Shown piece after piece: positions 1 to 20,500 of a DNA stretch of 64,000 nt. The position numbers and the translations under genes are program-made. The stretch spans positions 63,329,268 through 63,393,267 of the forward strand of contig NC_089981.1 of assembly GCF_036417845.1 (NCBI RefSeq), in the 5' to 3' direction. The notes under the pieces are model-generated. The model was not told the DNA's origin and made no database searches. It was given only the letters and a program-made list of their open reading frames with translations. The stretch's first letter is position 1. Every line of letters begins with the position of its first letter. Source of the stretch: Apteryx mantelli (Eukaryota > Chordata > Aves > Apterygiformes > Apterygidae).

Positions 1-597
1 CAAAATTTAACCGTTAAAAAAAAAAAACACTTGATAAGAAAATAGGTGATAATTGAAATCTGATGTAAATTTAATGAAGATACTTCAGGAGTTAGTAACA
101 GTTGGATATTCTGATCAATTAACTGTGTTTGGTAAAGTAGCTATACAACTGGGTACAGGGAGTCAGGATAAAGGGGTGTTTCCATGGACTTGTCTCCTCC
201 TGTTCTCTCAGTCCCTCTAAACAAAACATATTCAGGACTCTGGACAAAAAAGACATAGTTTTGATTTTAATAATAAAACAATGCAACTCACTTCCTAATT
301 GGTTTCTCCCATGCCAACATGTAATTTTTCTGTAAAAAGGTTAAGTAACCATTCTGCGAACAAACCTTAACCAAGTAACAAGGGACCTACAAGGTCTAAT
401 CTAATCTGAAACTAATCTAGCAGTGACAGGAGTTTATTTAAAGAACAGCCCTTGAGTGTATTTATTTTTAAATTGAAGAGAAGTGAACAGGCTTTGTTCC
501 ATTTATGGAAAAGTTTCAACCTCTATCTCTTCAAATCTAGAAATTCCAAATCCTATTTTCCCATAATAGAAGATTACCTTCATTTTCAGCAAAGTTA

Positions 598-9581
<8,984 letters not shown>

Positions 9582-9587
9582 TTATCA

Positions 9588-12500
9588 CTAAAATAAAAAA
9601 TGTAACTGTTAGCTGCATGTTGAAATGCAAACTTTAAGTACTTTCAGTATTTATTGGCTAAAAATGACAGTCATACATTGAAATACTATAACTGAGTTAC
9701 AACCGATGCACAGCGAGTAAAGCTTCTGAAATCCAAAATTCAAAGCAAAGAATTCCAAAGTGAAACAAAAAAAGTTAACACTCTCAGGATGGAGCAACCT
9801 CTTCAAAATAACAAATATTTGGCACATTGCAAAATAAATACATAATGTTAAAATAGTTCTGACCTCTTCTTGATTTAAGTAACTAACTCAGGCAACAAAT
9901 GGTATACCTAAATCAATAACTCTCGGGTAGGTCAGAGAAGAAAATATATAGCATTTCAACACACTATAAAAAAGACCTGTTTACCAACAAAAAAAGGGGG
10001 GAGGGCATTTAATTATTCACTCTGCTCATTATTCAAGAATCATGCATTCCTGCAAGTTACTTAATCCTTTAATTTCTTTTTAAGAATCAAACAGCAAGAA
10101 GTATTTCTCCCGGGTCTGATTGTTTTTCTTCTACTGTACCAAATTTTACAGGAATTTTGTAACCATAACCATAACTAACCATTTTTAATAACTCATCACA
10201 TGGCCTGCATACAAATATAAAGGAAGACACAAGAAAACATTTCTAAAGCAATGCTAGGAAATAGCTTTGCAAGAAGTACGTGTCATATTCCACTACTTTG
10301 TATAATCAAGATGCACCTTCAACAACTGTTTGAACTCAAATTTACCATTTCAGACACCAACCTAAAGCTTTTTTAAGATTTTTCAGCTGGAGATTTCCAG
10401 AAGCTGGAGCACCAGGGAACACAGAGACATCTGAATAGCTCAAGAGAAACCTGTGAACATCTGGCAAGGCCAGCAAGAAACCACAAACCAAAAAACCCCA
10501 GCTATATGCACACTATCTCCTAAAACCTTTAGTATGCTTCCTAGTACATTTGATAGTACATAAGTTTTTCCACCAAGTAGGTTATCTAAAGTCCTGCTGG
10601 CTAATAATTAAGAATTTACTGTAAAGTCTACACAAACCACCTTACAGGCTCTCTGGGAAAATACTCAGGTCTCAATTTAAATTACAAATTAATGAACAGC
10701 TCTAAGCATGCAAGCATCCTCCTGAATCAGGATTCAAATCAGCAAATCTCACAAGCAGACTGACTTTCTTTACCTAGCAACTATATACACCATTGTGGGA
10801 AACTCCTGGAAAACTTTTGACTTCCAAAGATCTAGCTGTCTTTGCTAAAATTATAATGGCATTGTTCCATTAGTTTATGCAATACTTAAACTGCAATTTA
10901 AAAACCTGAAATGCTTTTAACTTGATAATTTGGTTATAATGATGGCTATTAATAAAACAGAATAACAATATCCATAAACAAAGATAAACCCTGTATTTCA
11001 CAGTTATTATTATTAGGAAATAATCAACTGTCAGCATATGATGACAGCTACAAAAAGAAATCCCAATATTGCTTCTGTAAGACAGGGACTGCCAGATAAA
11101 CTTAAATAAACAGAGTAACCTTCTCTTAATGTTTCCCATAGGTGCTATCACTATCATTTATCTCCAAGCTGTAGTAGAAATACTATGATAATAGAGGCTG
11201 CCAACATTTTAGCAGGTATGTCATCTTACCGATACTAGGAGCAGATCTACTTGACGTGGTAATTGCAACAAAGGGAGCCGAATGGAGCTTTGTGACATTG
11301 TGTGCAGGAGCACAAAGTCGCAAAGCTCCACCTTATCGCTTTTACTAGTAGAGCTGCAAGGCCATCAGGCTGGACAAGACCATTGGTCAAGAAATAAAAG
11401 TGAACAGAATGGAGAGGAGAAAAATACCCAGAAGGCAGTATATAGGGATTGCAGACAGAAAATAAGTCAGTTAAAAAAGGAAAGGACAGCCCAGTATCTA
11501 AAAAAGATGTAAAATTTAAAAAGTTTATCTCCTAACACATCAAAATCTATCACTATACTGTGCAAAAGGTAAAGGAATGTTATCCATGAAAAATGGGTTA
11601 TTCATACAATGACTTGTACGAGGAAATAAAGTTATTAGTTATAAGCACAGATACAAACTGAATAACTAGATCTCTCCTTTTAAAATTATCTCCTGAGAAC
11701 AGACAGAAATCTGAGCTTAAAGGCCATTTCAGCCATTCCACTGGAATCTGCTATGAAGTCCATCAACTCCATCTCTTTAAAAGATTTAAGTAAGACTATG
11801 AAACTAAAGCAAAACATTGCCAAGTGAACACTCACTTTCTGTACCTAAACTTTAAAGTCTTTTCTTCTCATTTTACCCCAGCTATGTTTGAAATGGTTTG
11901 ATGTGGACCTTACTTTTATTACTTGGTTACTACTCCACAGAGGGCAATGTACAAACTCCAATATGCAGTGACTAATAAAAGTAATAAAGTACACACATAT
12001 ACATAAAAGATTTGTTGGATTTAATGAATTAAATATTGTTACTTTCTAGTACGGCATGTATTTCCGACTCAGAAGACAGAGCCTGCTAATAATCAAATTG
12101 TCCTCTCTTTTTTTCCATTCTTTTCTTCCTTTCCAATAGCCAATGATGTCCACAGATTTCATCTTACATCAGATGTGAAACTCATGGTCTGACAAGCCAT
12201 ATCCAGCTTTGACAGTATTATTGTAGCTGTCCAGGCACGTTTTCTGGGGTGGTCGTGGGGATTACATTACACCAGAATCGCAAACCTTCCTGATCTACAG
12301 GCTACATGCCAAAATATTCATACACCTGTGAGCCACAAAATACACACTGCTTACCTCAGAAAACCACAGAGAGGTGATGTTCAGAACAGTTAGTAGCACT
12401 GGCTCATGGGGGTGGGGTGGGGGGTCACTGCTTTGGCTCGGCTGCGGCTAGGACAACCTGGTGATGAGGGTGACCTCAGCAGTCCCTCCTGTCCGGCTGC

Positions 12501-13534
12501 CTCCCACTGCCAAGGGCTGAGTTTACCTCCCCTCTCTGTACCCTGACAGTCTCGCTGTACGTCACACTCATGGAACGGGGGCCACAGCTGCACGGCATAG
12601 AAAGACACAGGTTGACTATGCCCAACTGTACAGGCTTGATTCTCAGGTAAATAATAATATTCATGTAATTACTCTAAGTGGATGAAAGAGTACAGTTAGG
12701 ACTTTCTAACCATGATACATATCAAAGATGTTTGATATACCATGTCTACAATGCAGAAAGCTATCTCATAGCTGAACGGTTTTGAAATATATCACTTTGA
12801 AATTACATTCCTTTGAATAGCTATTCTAGAAGCAACTGCAAACAGTAATGACACCTTTTCTTCAAAATAGATTTATTATTCTAAAAGGTCCTCCTTTATC
12901 TCAACACAAAAATTAAACGCACCAGGGTCTGCCTAAACACAAGTTTTGTGCAGCTTTGCCTGTACGGTAGGGCATCACTGCTAAATCCCCAGACCGTGGC
13001 ACAGCGCTGCAAGTACAAAAGGCGCAGCCCGCTTGCGAGAGGTGGGAACCAAAATGAACTTGAGGCCGGCAGAGCTGTCCGAGCTGGCGGCGCCCGGCGC
13101 TCCGAGGGGGCCGAGGCAGGCCCGCCCCGACCCCCACAGCCCCAGCAGCCCAGCGGGGCCTCGCTGCGCGCCGCCCGGCCCCGCGCACCCCCCGGGCCGG
13201 GCCGCGCGGAGCGACCCGCCGCCCGCGGAGCGCCCGGCCGCCGCAGGCCGCCCGCGGCTCCCCGCCGCCGCTCCGCCGCCGAGGGCGCCCCAAAGCCCCG
13301 GGGGCGGCGGCGCAGCCTGCCGGCCGCCCCGGCTCGCAGGGCGGGAGGGTCCGCAGGCCCCGAGGGCGGCGGGTGCCTCCCGCACGGGCGCGCCGCGGCG
13401 GGGGAGGGGGCAGCCCGCGCCGAGCCGGCCGAAGGGCTCCTCTCCCCTCCCCTCCCCGCAGCGCAGCTCCAGTCCGGGTGCCGGCCGGCCGGCCGGCGCC
13501 GGCTCCCCACAGCCCCCCGGCGCTGCCCGCTCAC
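9588..13534 (-). other. SEC23A: SEC23A first intron
   Basis: Non-coding stretch between the ATG exon and the CpG-island promoter. It holds AT-rich unique sequence and only short chance open frames. I see no RNA gene or clear mobile element in it. The upper boundary depends on the inferred exon 1 donor. Confidence 0.5.
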
Positions 13535-13900
13535 CCCGCGTGCCCGCCGCCGCCTGCCGCCGCCGAGCCGCCGCCCGCCTCGCGCTCCCCCTCGCTGAAC
13601 CCAGCCGCCCCGGCGCTGCCGACGCAGCCAACATGGCTGATGGGAGAACCCGCGCCACGTCAAGGGGCAGAGAGCGGCGGGCCGGGGGCGGGCTGAGCTC
13701 CGCCGCCTCCCCCTGCCCGGCCGCCGCGGCGCGGGGGGAGCGCGCCTCGCCTCGCCTGCCCCGGCGACCCGGCCGAGCCCCGGCCCCGGCCCCGAGCGAG
13801 CCGGCGGGTGTCGCCGCGGCCCGCCCCGGGCCACGGGCTGCCCCGGCCGCGACGGGAGGGGGCCGCAGGGGCCGCCGCCATTTGTCCTCCCGCACAGCTG
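13020..13900 (-). promoter_or_regulatory. SEC23A: CpG-island promoter of SEC23A with candidate non-coding exon 1
   Basis: A sharply bounded GC- and CpG-dense block sits upstream of SEC23A on its strand. On the minus strand a good splice donor (GTGAGC, bases 13529-13534) could close a non-coding exon 1 starting at 13535 and running up to about 13650. Just inside that exon the minus strand reads GCCATGTTGGC (13627-13637), a match to the YY1 core GCCATNTTG, which commonly lies just downstream of transcription starts. Long open frames on both strands here come from the lack of stop codons in GC-rich DNA and are not genes. The island is seen directly; the exon and start site are inferred. Confidence 0.75.
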
Positions 13901-16900
13901 CTTTTACTGCTTGCTTCAGCTTTCCGAGGGCTTCTTTTTCTTTTCTTTTTTTCCCCCGTGTCCTGTTACAAATTCAGATTTCTCCTAGTTTGTTTTAATC
14001 TCGCTCTTTAAAACTGTTTGGAAAATAATGTATTCCAAGCACTAGAGGGAGCTGTGCCTTCTCTGCCTTTGAAATGCATTTAGTTCTTCCATGCTGTCCC
14101 AATATTCCTGAGAGGGAACTGCATCGTATTTCCTAGATTATTGTACATCCATAGTCACCTGACAACTACCTTTACACTTGCATATGGATGTACTTCTCTG
14201 TTATTTATTTCTTCTTTTTTTGCTAGGGTCTATTTTGCGTAAATCCCCAGGATCAAGAGAGCTGAACCAGTGTTTTGAGAGTCCTCGAATTTGCCCAGCA
14301 TGTCTATCTTCCAGCATGTGTATTTATGCCAACTTCTTATTCTGGAAGACTGTTTAGACTTGCTGAGAGAAATCTATTGAATGTATACTCTTGGTGGTTT
14401 TCAACGTGATGCAACACTTTTTCTCACATTTAGAAATATTTAGAAATGTAATGCATGTTTATTTACTATCTGCACAGTAATTTCCACATATCTCTAACTG
14501 TAGTTTTGTTCAGCCTTTGAGCAGTGTGGTATCTGTTCTTTGCCTTTTTTTTTTTCCTCCTTCAAGTCAAGTTATAGTGATACTTAGGTTTCATGGCACT
14601 TCAGAATTACTTTAAACAAGCCTGACATAAAAGGCTAAAATAGTCTAAATAAAACATTAATTTCTGTCTTTTGTGATAAGTATTACTGCAACTGATCTGG
14701 GCAAGGGGGAGGAGTGAGAAACATTCTACTCTCTATCATGTCCTTCACTGCAACTCTGAAAATATGCAGTGACCACTAGCCAAATATAAATGACCAAATT
14801 ATCTTTATCCCCATTTGTTAAACGTCAAATGTGATTATGACTGAATTTCTATGCCATTACTATCTCCAGTATTGTTTGCCCCTCCTCTTTAAGGGCTAAG
14901 AATATGAGCATATAAACAAAAGCGAGTTTAAAGGAAGGGATTTAAAATGTCTCTGTTCTCTAATCTCACTGCCAGTTGTGGGAGTATTGAGCTGGAGATT
15001 GTCAAGGACATGCAACCTCCTGAGTTTGTGAAAAAGGGTGGACTTCAAACAGATGCACAGCAAGCAGTTCAGTGTTATAATTTCAAAAGCGTTCAAATAC
15101 TCTGGTGAACATTTTCAGAAAGTATACAAGTTCCAAAGTCAGAATTGCAAGATGACCTCTATAGACACCAGGAGAAAAAAAGATACCTGAAACATTTAAA
15201 GAAGCTTAAAAGAGAAGAAGGAAAACCTGGAAAGTTTAATATTCTGAAAGTTCAGTGAAAATAAAAGGCATACAGTATTTTTTTTAATCAGTCATTAGCA
15301 CAATTAAATTTCATTACATAATGACTCAGTCCAGTGCTCTAAGCTTCCTTTAAGAAATGTCATGGAGCTGTTATGTTGCTCCATACCACAGAGAAAAGCA
15401 GCGGGAGGCGGAAAAATAGAACAGGAAATTGGGTCCTAACAAAGTATGTACTAATTATAAGAAAATATTCTTTCTGTTAACTCCCAAAATTAGAACGTAC
15501 AGTAATAGAATTTTATTTTTCTTACTAAAGAATTTTTAGTTTGTATTACTTTTTTTTAAGTCAGCAATGCATATCTGCTGATGGCAGCTCACCTTTCATT
15601 TGGAAAAGTACTCTTCCATAATGGCAAGGCAGCTGAGAAGGAGGAAGAATATTCAGTTCCAGTTTCTTTTTCTTCTTCTTCCACTGAGTCCACTTTAACA
15701 GACACCACATCAACATTTTTGGTAGAACTTGTTAGGAACGGTTTTGTTGTCCTAGGAAGACCACCTGTAATAATTCAGAATACTCAGTTTAAAAAGTGCA
15801 GTAGGACTGTACCAGAAAATGTCATCTAAATATAGAGAATATTTTATATTTAAAATGTATTTATATCTGTGGAATGTCTTTCTGTTCATAGTTCTTGACT
15901 TCATGACAAATAGAAGAAAAGTTCTGAATATTATAAAAGTTCTAGAAGAAAATTTTTTACAGTTTGACTCACCAAAATTTTTGTCTACACCATTGGTCAA
16001 CGTTTCCAGAAATATCATTGCAGTTTTAGCTAAGCAAGTCTTATTTCAAGTGATGACTGCACTTGTTGCATGCTCAACTAGGAAGTTAGATCCGGGTTGC
16101 AGAGTTAAAACACCTTACACGTAAGTGGTTTTGGAAACACCTTAAAACAAACAAAAGTCAGTGGAGAGGAGGAGTTAGAGTTGGTGTTTGTTCAGAACTG
16201 CTAAAATACAGCCTTGTAGAAAAAAGGCATTTACTTTTCAAAACTTATGTCAGAACAGTTTAGAGCTGCTCTGCTCTACTATATGGACTGCAAGTAGCAC
16301 TAAGCAGATTCAGCACGCTGCAGAACTATTAGGGAAAAAGAATATATAGATTGAAATTTTTCATAACAGGAATTTGATAACACCATTTAAATGCATTATC
16401 CTTCTGCTTTTTATTACTTTTGCACTTAGAAGCAATGTGTTAATGCTACTTTGATTTTGATCTGGCATATAGATATATCTGTAATAACAGATACTATATA
16501 TATATAAACCCATACAGCAACTACAAAAACTCATGCATTGACTCTTCCAGAATGAGAACTATGCTTACTATCAGCAGTTAACTGTTATGTACCTGATTTC
16601 AACCATAGATTTCCAAACATTTCAAGGAGAGAGTAACTAGTAGTATTATCACTGCCTTGCACTGGTGGAATAGAAAATATTGAGTTTTATTTTTGAAGAA
16701 CACCTTGCAAATATTAAGGTACATCAGAATGATGCATAGAGGCTAAAAACGGTTATTGAAGGTTTACAGGAATTCAGCACAGAAAGAGGCCCAGCTGTCT
16801 CCTGCAGGACCCCTTGTGTTTCCCTGGCTGCTCCCAGCTGGGCTGCTGCCGAGCCCAGCGCTCGCGCAGCCTTCAGCATCTTCACCTGCGGTGTTCTTTT

Positions 16901-17000
16901 AGCCTGAGAGCAACATCAAAACGCCCCTTATCAGTGCAAAACAACCGAGCCAAGAGGAGCCCTCGTGACATTGCGGCGTCTCTGCCATAACACGCCGCCT
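13900..17000. other. SEC23A-GEMIN2 intergenic interval
   Basis: Spacer between two divergent CpG islands. It is AT-rich and contains no gene I recognise. Protein-like segments at 14950-15257 and 15565-16350 are described among the findings; none could be assigned to a family. The rest shows no RNA gene and no clear repeat beyond short TA runs near 16490. Confidence 0.6.
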
Positions 17001-17500
17001 GTGCTACTACAGGTCTCCGCGCTCCGCCCCGCGACGGAAGGCAGCGAGGGGCCACGGCGGCCCCGCCCCGCAGTCAGGCGCGGACTCCCCGAGTCTCGCG
17101 AGAGCCGCCGCCGGGCCGCGCGCATGCGTGCCGGCCCGGCGGCGCGAGGCGGGGCGGCCGCCGCCGCCGGGAGCGGGGAGGAGCCGGCGTGGCGCGGCGC
17201 GGCCATGGAGCCCGCGGTGGAGGAGCTGATGCCGCGGCTGCTGCCCGTGGGCGACTGCGACCTGGCCGAGGACTTCGACCCCACGGTGCCTCCCAGGACG
17301 CCCCAGGAGTACCTGCGGCGCGTCCAGTGAGTGGCGGTGCGGGCGGGCCGAGCGGCGGCCGCGAGCTGCCGCGGCGGGGGCGGGCCTGGGTCCCGCCGGG
17401 GGTCTCGGCCGCGGCCCGCGGCGGCGGTCGGAGCTGCCCGGCGGCGAGGAGCGAGCCCCGCGCTGCTGTGCCTTGCGGGGCGCTGCCAGGAACGCTCCCT
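17000..17500 (+). promoter_or_regulatory. GEMIN2: CpG-island promoter of GEMIN2 with TCTCGCGAGA and NRF1 motifs
   Basis: A GC-rich block surrounds the first GEMIN2 exon. It contains a perfect TCTCGCGAGA palindrome (17094-17103) and, 15 bases on, CGCGCATGCGTG (17119-17130), close to the NRF1 consensus. Both are typical of TATA-less housekeeping promoters. The likely start region is about 17050-17130, some 75-150 bases before the main ATG. Confidence 0.8.
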
Positions 17501-20500
17501 CCGCGGTAGGGTCTCATCCTACGCGAGATGTAACAAGGCGCCTTCTCTGCTGCGAGGCTCATGCTGTAAGGCTTCCCGACGCTTCGCTGCAGGCTGCCGC
17601 TACGCGTTAGACAGGCTCCTCAGGATTCACAGCGCTCCGTGCTTCCCGCAGGACGGAGGAGGCGTCTTCTAGCCGCGTACCTCAGGGACAGCGGCCTCCC
17701 GCAGTCTCGGGGCGGGAAGCATCATCTGTCTCACTTCACGCAATATAGACTAATTGTCTGTACACTGAGAGTACTTAACCTGTGATATATTAAAAAATTC
17801 TCAAGTCCTACCTTCCCTAAGAATTGCTGACAGTGAGTGTTTAAAAAAAAAAAAAAATTGAGAGTTTGTGCAGGTGCCGTATTTTAGACATTCAGCATAT
17901 ATAACCACCTGTCACAATACAGGAACAAATGTAACCATTTGTTTTTGCTTTGTAGGATCGAAGCAGCTCGATGCCCAGATGTGGTTGTGGCACAAATAGA
18001 CCCCAAAAAATTGAGAAAGAAACAGACAGTAAACATTTCAGTAAGTTTGAGAGGTGTTGCACCTATTGTTTTGAGGAAAAAAAAATAGCAGTAAAGATGT
18101 TAAAATTTCTGTATTAATTTTTTGGGATAGTTGGCCTAAATAAAACAAATAGAGTTGCAGGATATTAAAAGCATCCACAAAATTCAATGAAACTTCTGGG
18201 TTTGAAGAGACAATTGTTGAATTGCTGGATAACAGCAGTCTTTATAACTGTTTTAAACTTATGTTATTCATACTATTTCATATACAGCAGTATTTTACTG
18301 CCTGGGGAAATTAAATATTGCATTAAGTTTTATAAATACTTTCTCATAAAACCTGTATAAGCTTTGGAAGAAAGATACTCATACTTTTATTTTTATATAT
18401 ATATAGTGATAAAAGATAGCAAGTATAATAAATACAGCTAAGCTTTACTAATGTTAGATGAAATTCTAGCACCACTTCTTCAATTTTTGGTAGGATATTT
18501 TATTGGAATTTTTTCATATTGGTCAAGCAAGTTTTTCTGTTATCACATGCCCTGATGTTTGTTTGTTTTTAATTTCTCTACTTCTAAGTAGTTCAAGCGA
18601 GTTTGTCTTTCTCTATCAGAAACTGTGTGATCTGATATTTTATTATTGGACTGCTCAAGAGAAGTTTCTAAAACTTTTTTTTTAAATGTGCTCTGACATA
18701 TGACCATGTCACTCTTGTGACCATTCTCTTCATTTGTCTCATCTCTTTGTAGTGGCATTCTTAAATATTTGTAGAAAGAGTCTTTTCTTAAAATAACTCT
18801 TTAATGCTAATCCCTAAAAAGGTTATATCTACTTAATTTTCGGAGTTAATTTCCAAAAATATATTTCTGCAGTCTTCTCTCTGTCTTCCTCACCTTTTTA
18901 TCTGAGCACATAGAACTCCCAAGATTCATAGCATCTGACCAAAGTAAGGAAATAACATCCTCCTTTTTATAAATAGGAAAATTAAGGCAGAAAAATTGCT
19001 AGAAAAAAAGCTTAAATATAAAAATCTTATTTCAACAGCATATTTTGAATACTTGGTTTTCTTTCTTATTTGCATATCAGAAGAGTCAAACAGGAAAAAC
19101 TTTGCCTAAACCAATTGTTAAATCATAGTCTTGTATGTGGTCATGAAATCACCTTTTTCTAAGGAGTATTTAAATGACATTTTTACCTGATAGTAAATAT
19201 TTGCTGATTCTCTTGCTCTTAAGGATTCTTTTTATAAAGCTTTCTTTACATTATAATTATTGCCAGTGTTTCCTTAGATTTCTGGATGTCAGCCTGCTCC
19301 TGAAGGATACTCTCCAACTCTCAAGTGGCAACAGCAGCAAGTGGCCAATTTCTCGGCCGTTCGTCAGGTACAAAACGGTGTGGGGGGATGTTTTTAAATT
19401 GCACCGTCTAGATAGAACACATCTTTGCTTTATGGAAGCCAACCTTATATCCTTCCTACCATAAAGTTTTAATATTGTGTAGTAGATATTGGTAGGTAAC
19501 TCTTAACTACTGAAAAAATTTGAGTATATCTGTTTGGCTTTAAACTTTTGATGAAACTGTCTCAAGAAAGTTGTGTTAAGAAAGATATGTTAAATTTAAA
19601 AAAATTTTCATTCAACTGTAGCAAAAATATCTGGCTATATTTAGATTAAATGATGTAGAGTAGTTGAGGGTTTGACAAATCCTGATGTTATGCAGTTATA
19701 TTAAAACCTAGAACTCAGCAATAACTGAAAAAAGGTGGATTCTAACCCATTATGGGATTTGTACATGTAGAATACACTGCCCATTTAGGATACTTGTGAC
19801 ACTTGTGGGACCAGTTATAGAAAGAAATACTGATTTGGTAAAATGCATTTGTAGGGTTGTGACTTTTGCACAGACTTAAATCTTTCCTATCATATTTATA
19901 CATTGCTCTTAAATAAGAGAACTAAAATGGAGAATTGAAGTCTCTCTCTATTCACAGTTCAAACACCATAAAATGCAAAAGATAAAGACCTAAGTAAAGA
20001 TCATTTACAACTCCAATACTACTGAAGACATGTTTACAGTGCATCGGTATCGCATTTCAGAGATACCCGAATTAACTCTATCATAATCAGTTGCACTGAA
20101 GCTGCTGTAGCAGAACTTTGCATGAGTTAATTTACCCTGTTTTTCAGGGAGGTAAATCAGTGAAGGTGGAGCTCTGTACTACTGCATCTATACTGCAAAC
20201 AGTAACTGAGCTAGCTCCTATTTCTACAAAGTATCACATACATATTGTCTATTATAAGACATAATCTAAGATTTTAGTAGGAGTAAAGAAACTTATTTCT
20301 ATCATTGTACAGATATTTTTTATACACGTTAATTCCATCCTCTCATCTGTGCCAGAGTTAACATGGAGTGGTATGAAAATATCCTAAAAAAATATTTAGG
20401 AGAGAAAAAGAGCATCAAAAGTCACTTGTTCAAACATGATGCTAGAGAAGCATATCAGCTACTGTTATTTACAGCATTATGGGCTAATTGTATTTTCAGT

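Noticed and set aside
12896-13998. Open frames of 200-320 codons on both strands
   Set aside because: They lie in the SEC23A CpG island, are Ala/Arg/Pro/Gly-rich in every frame and have no recognisable domain. GC-rich DNA lacks stop codons.
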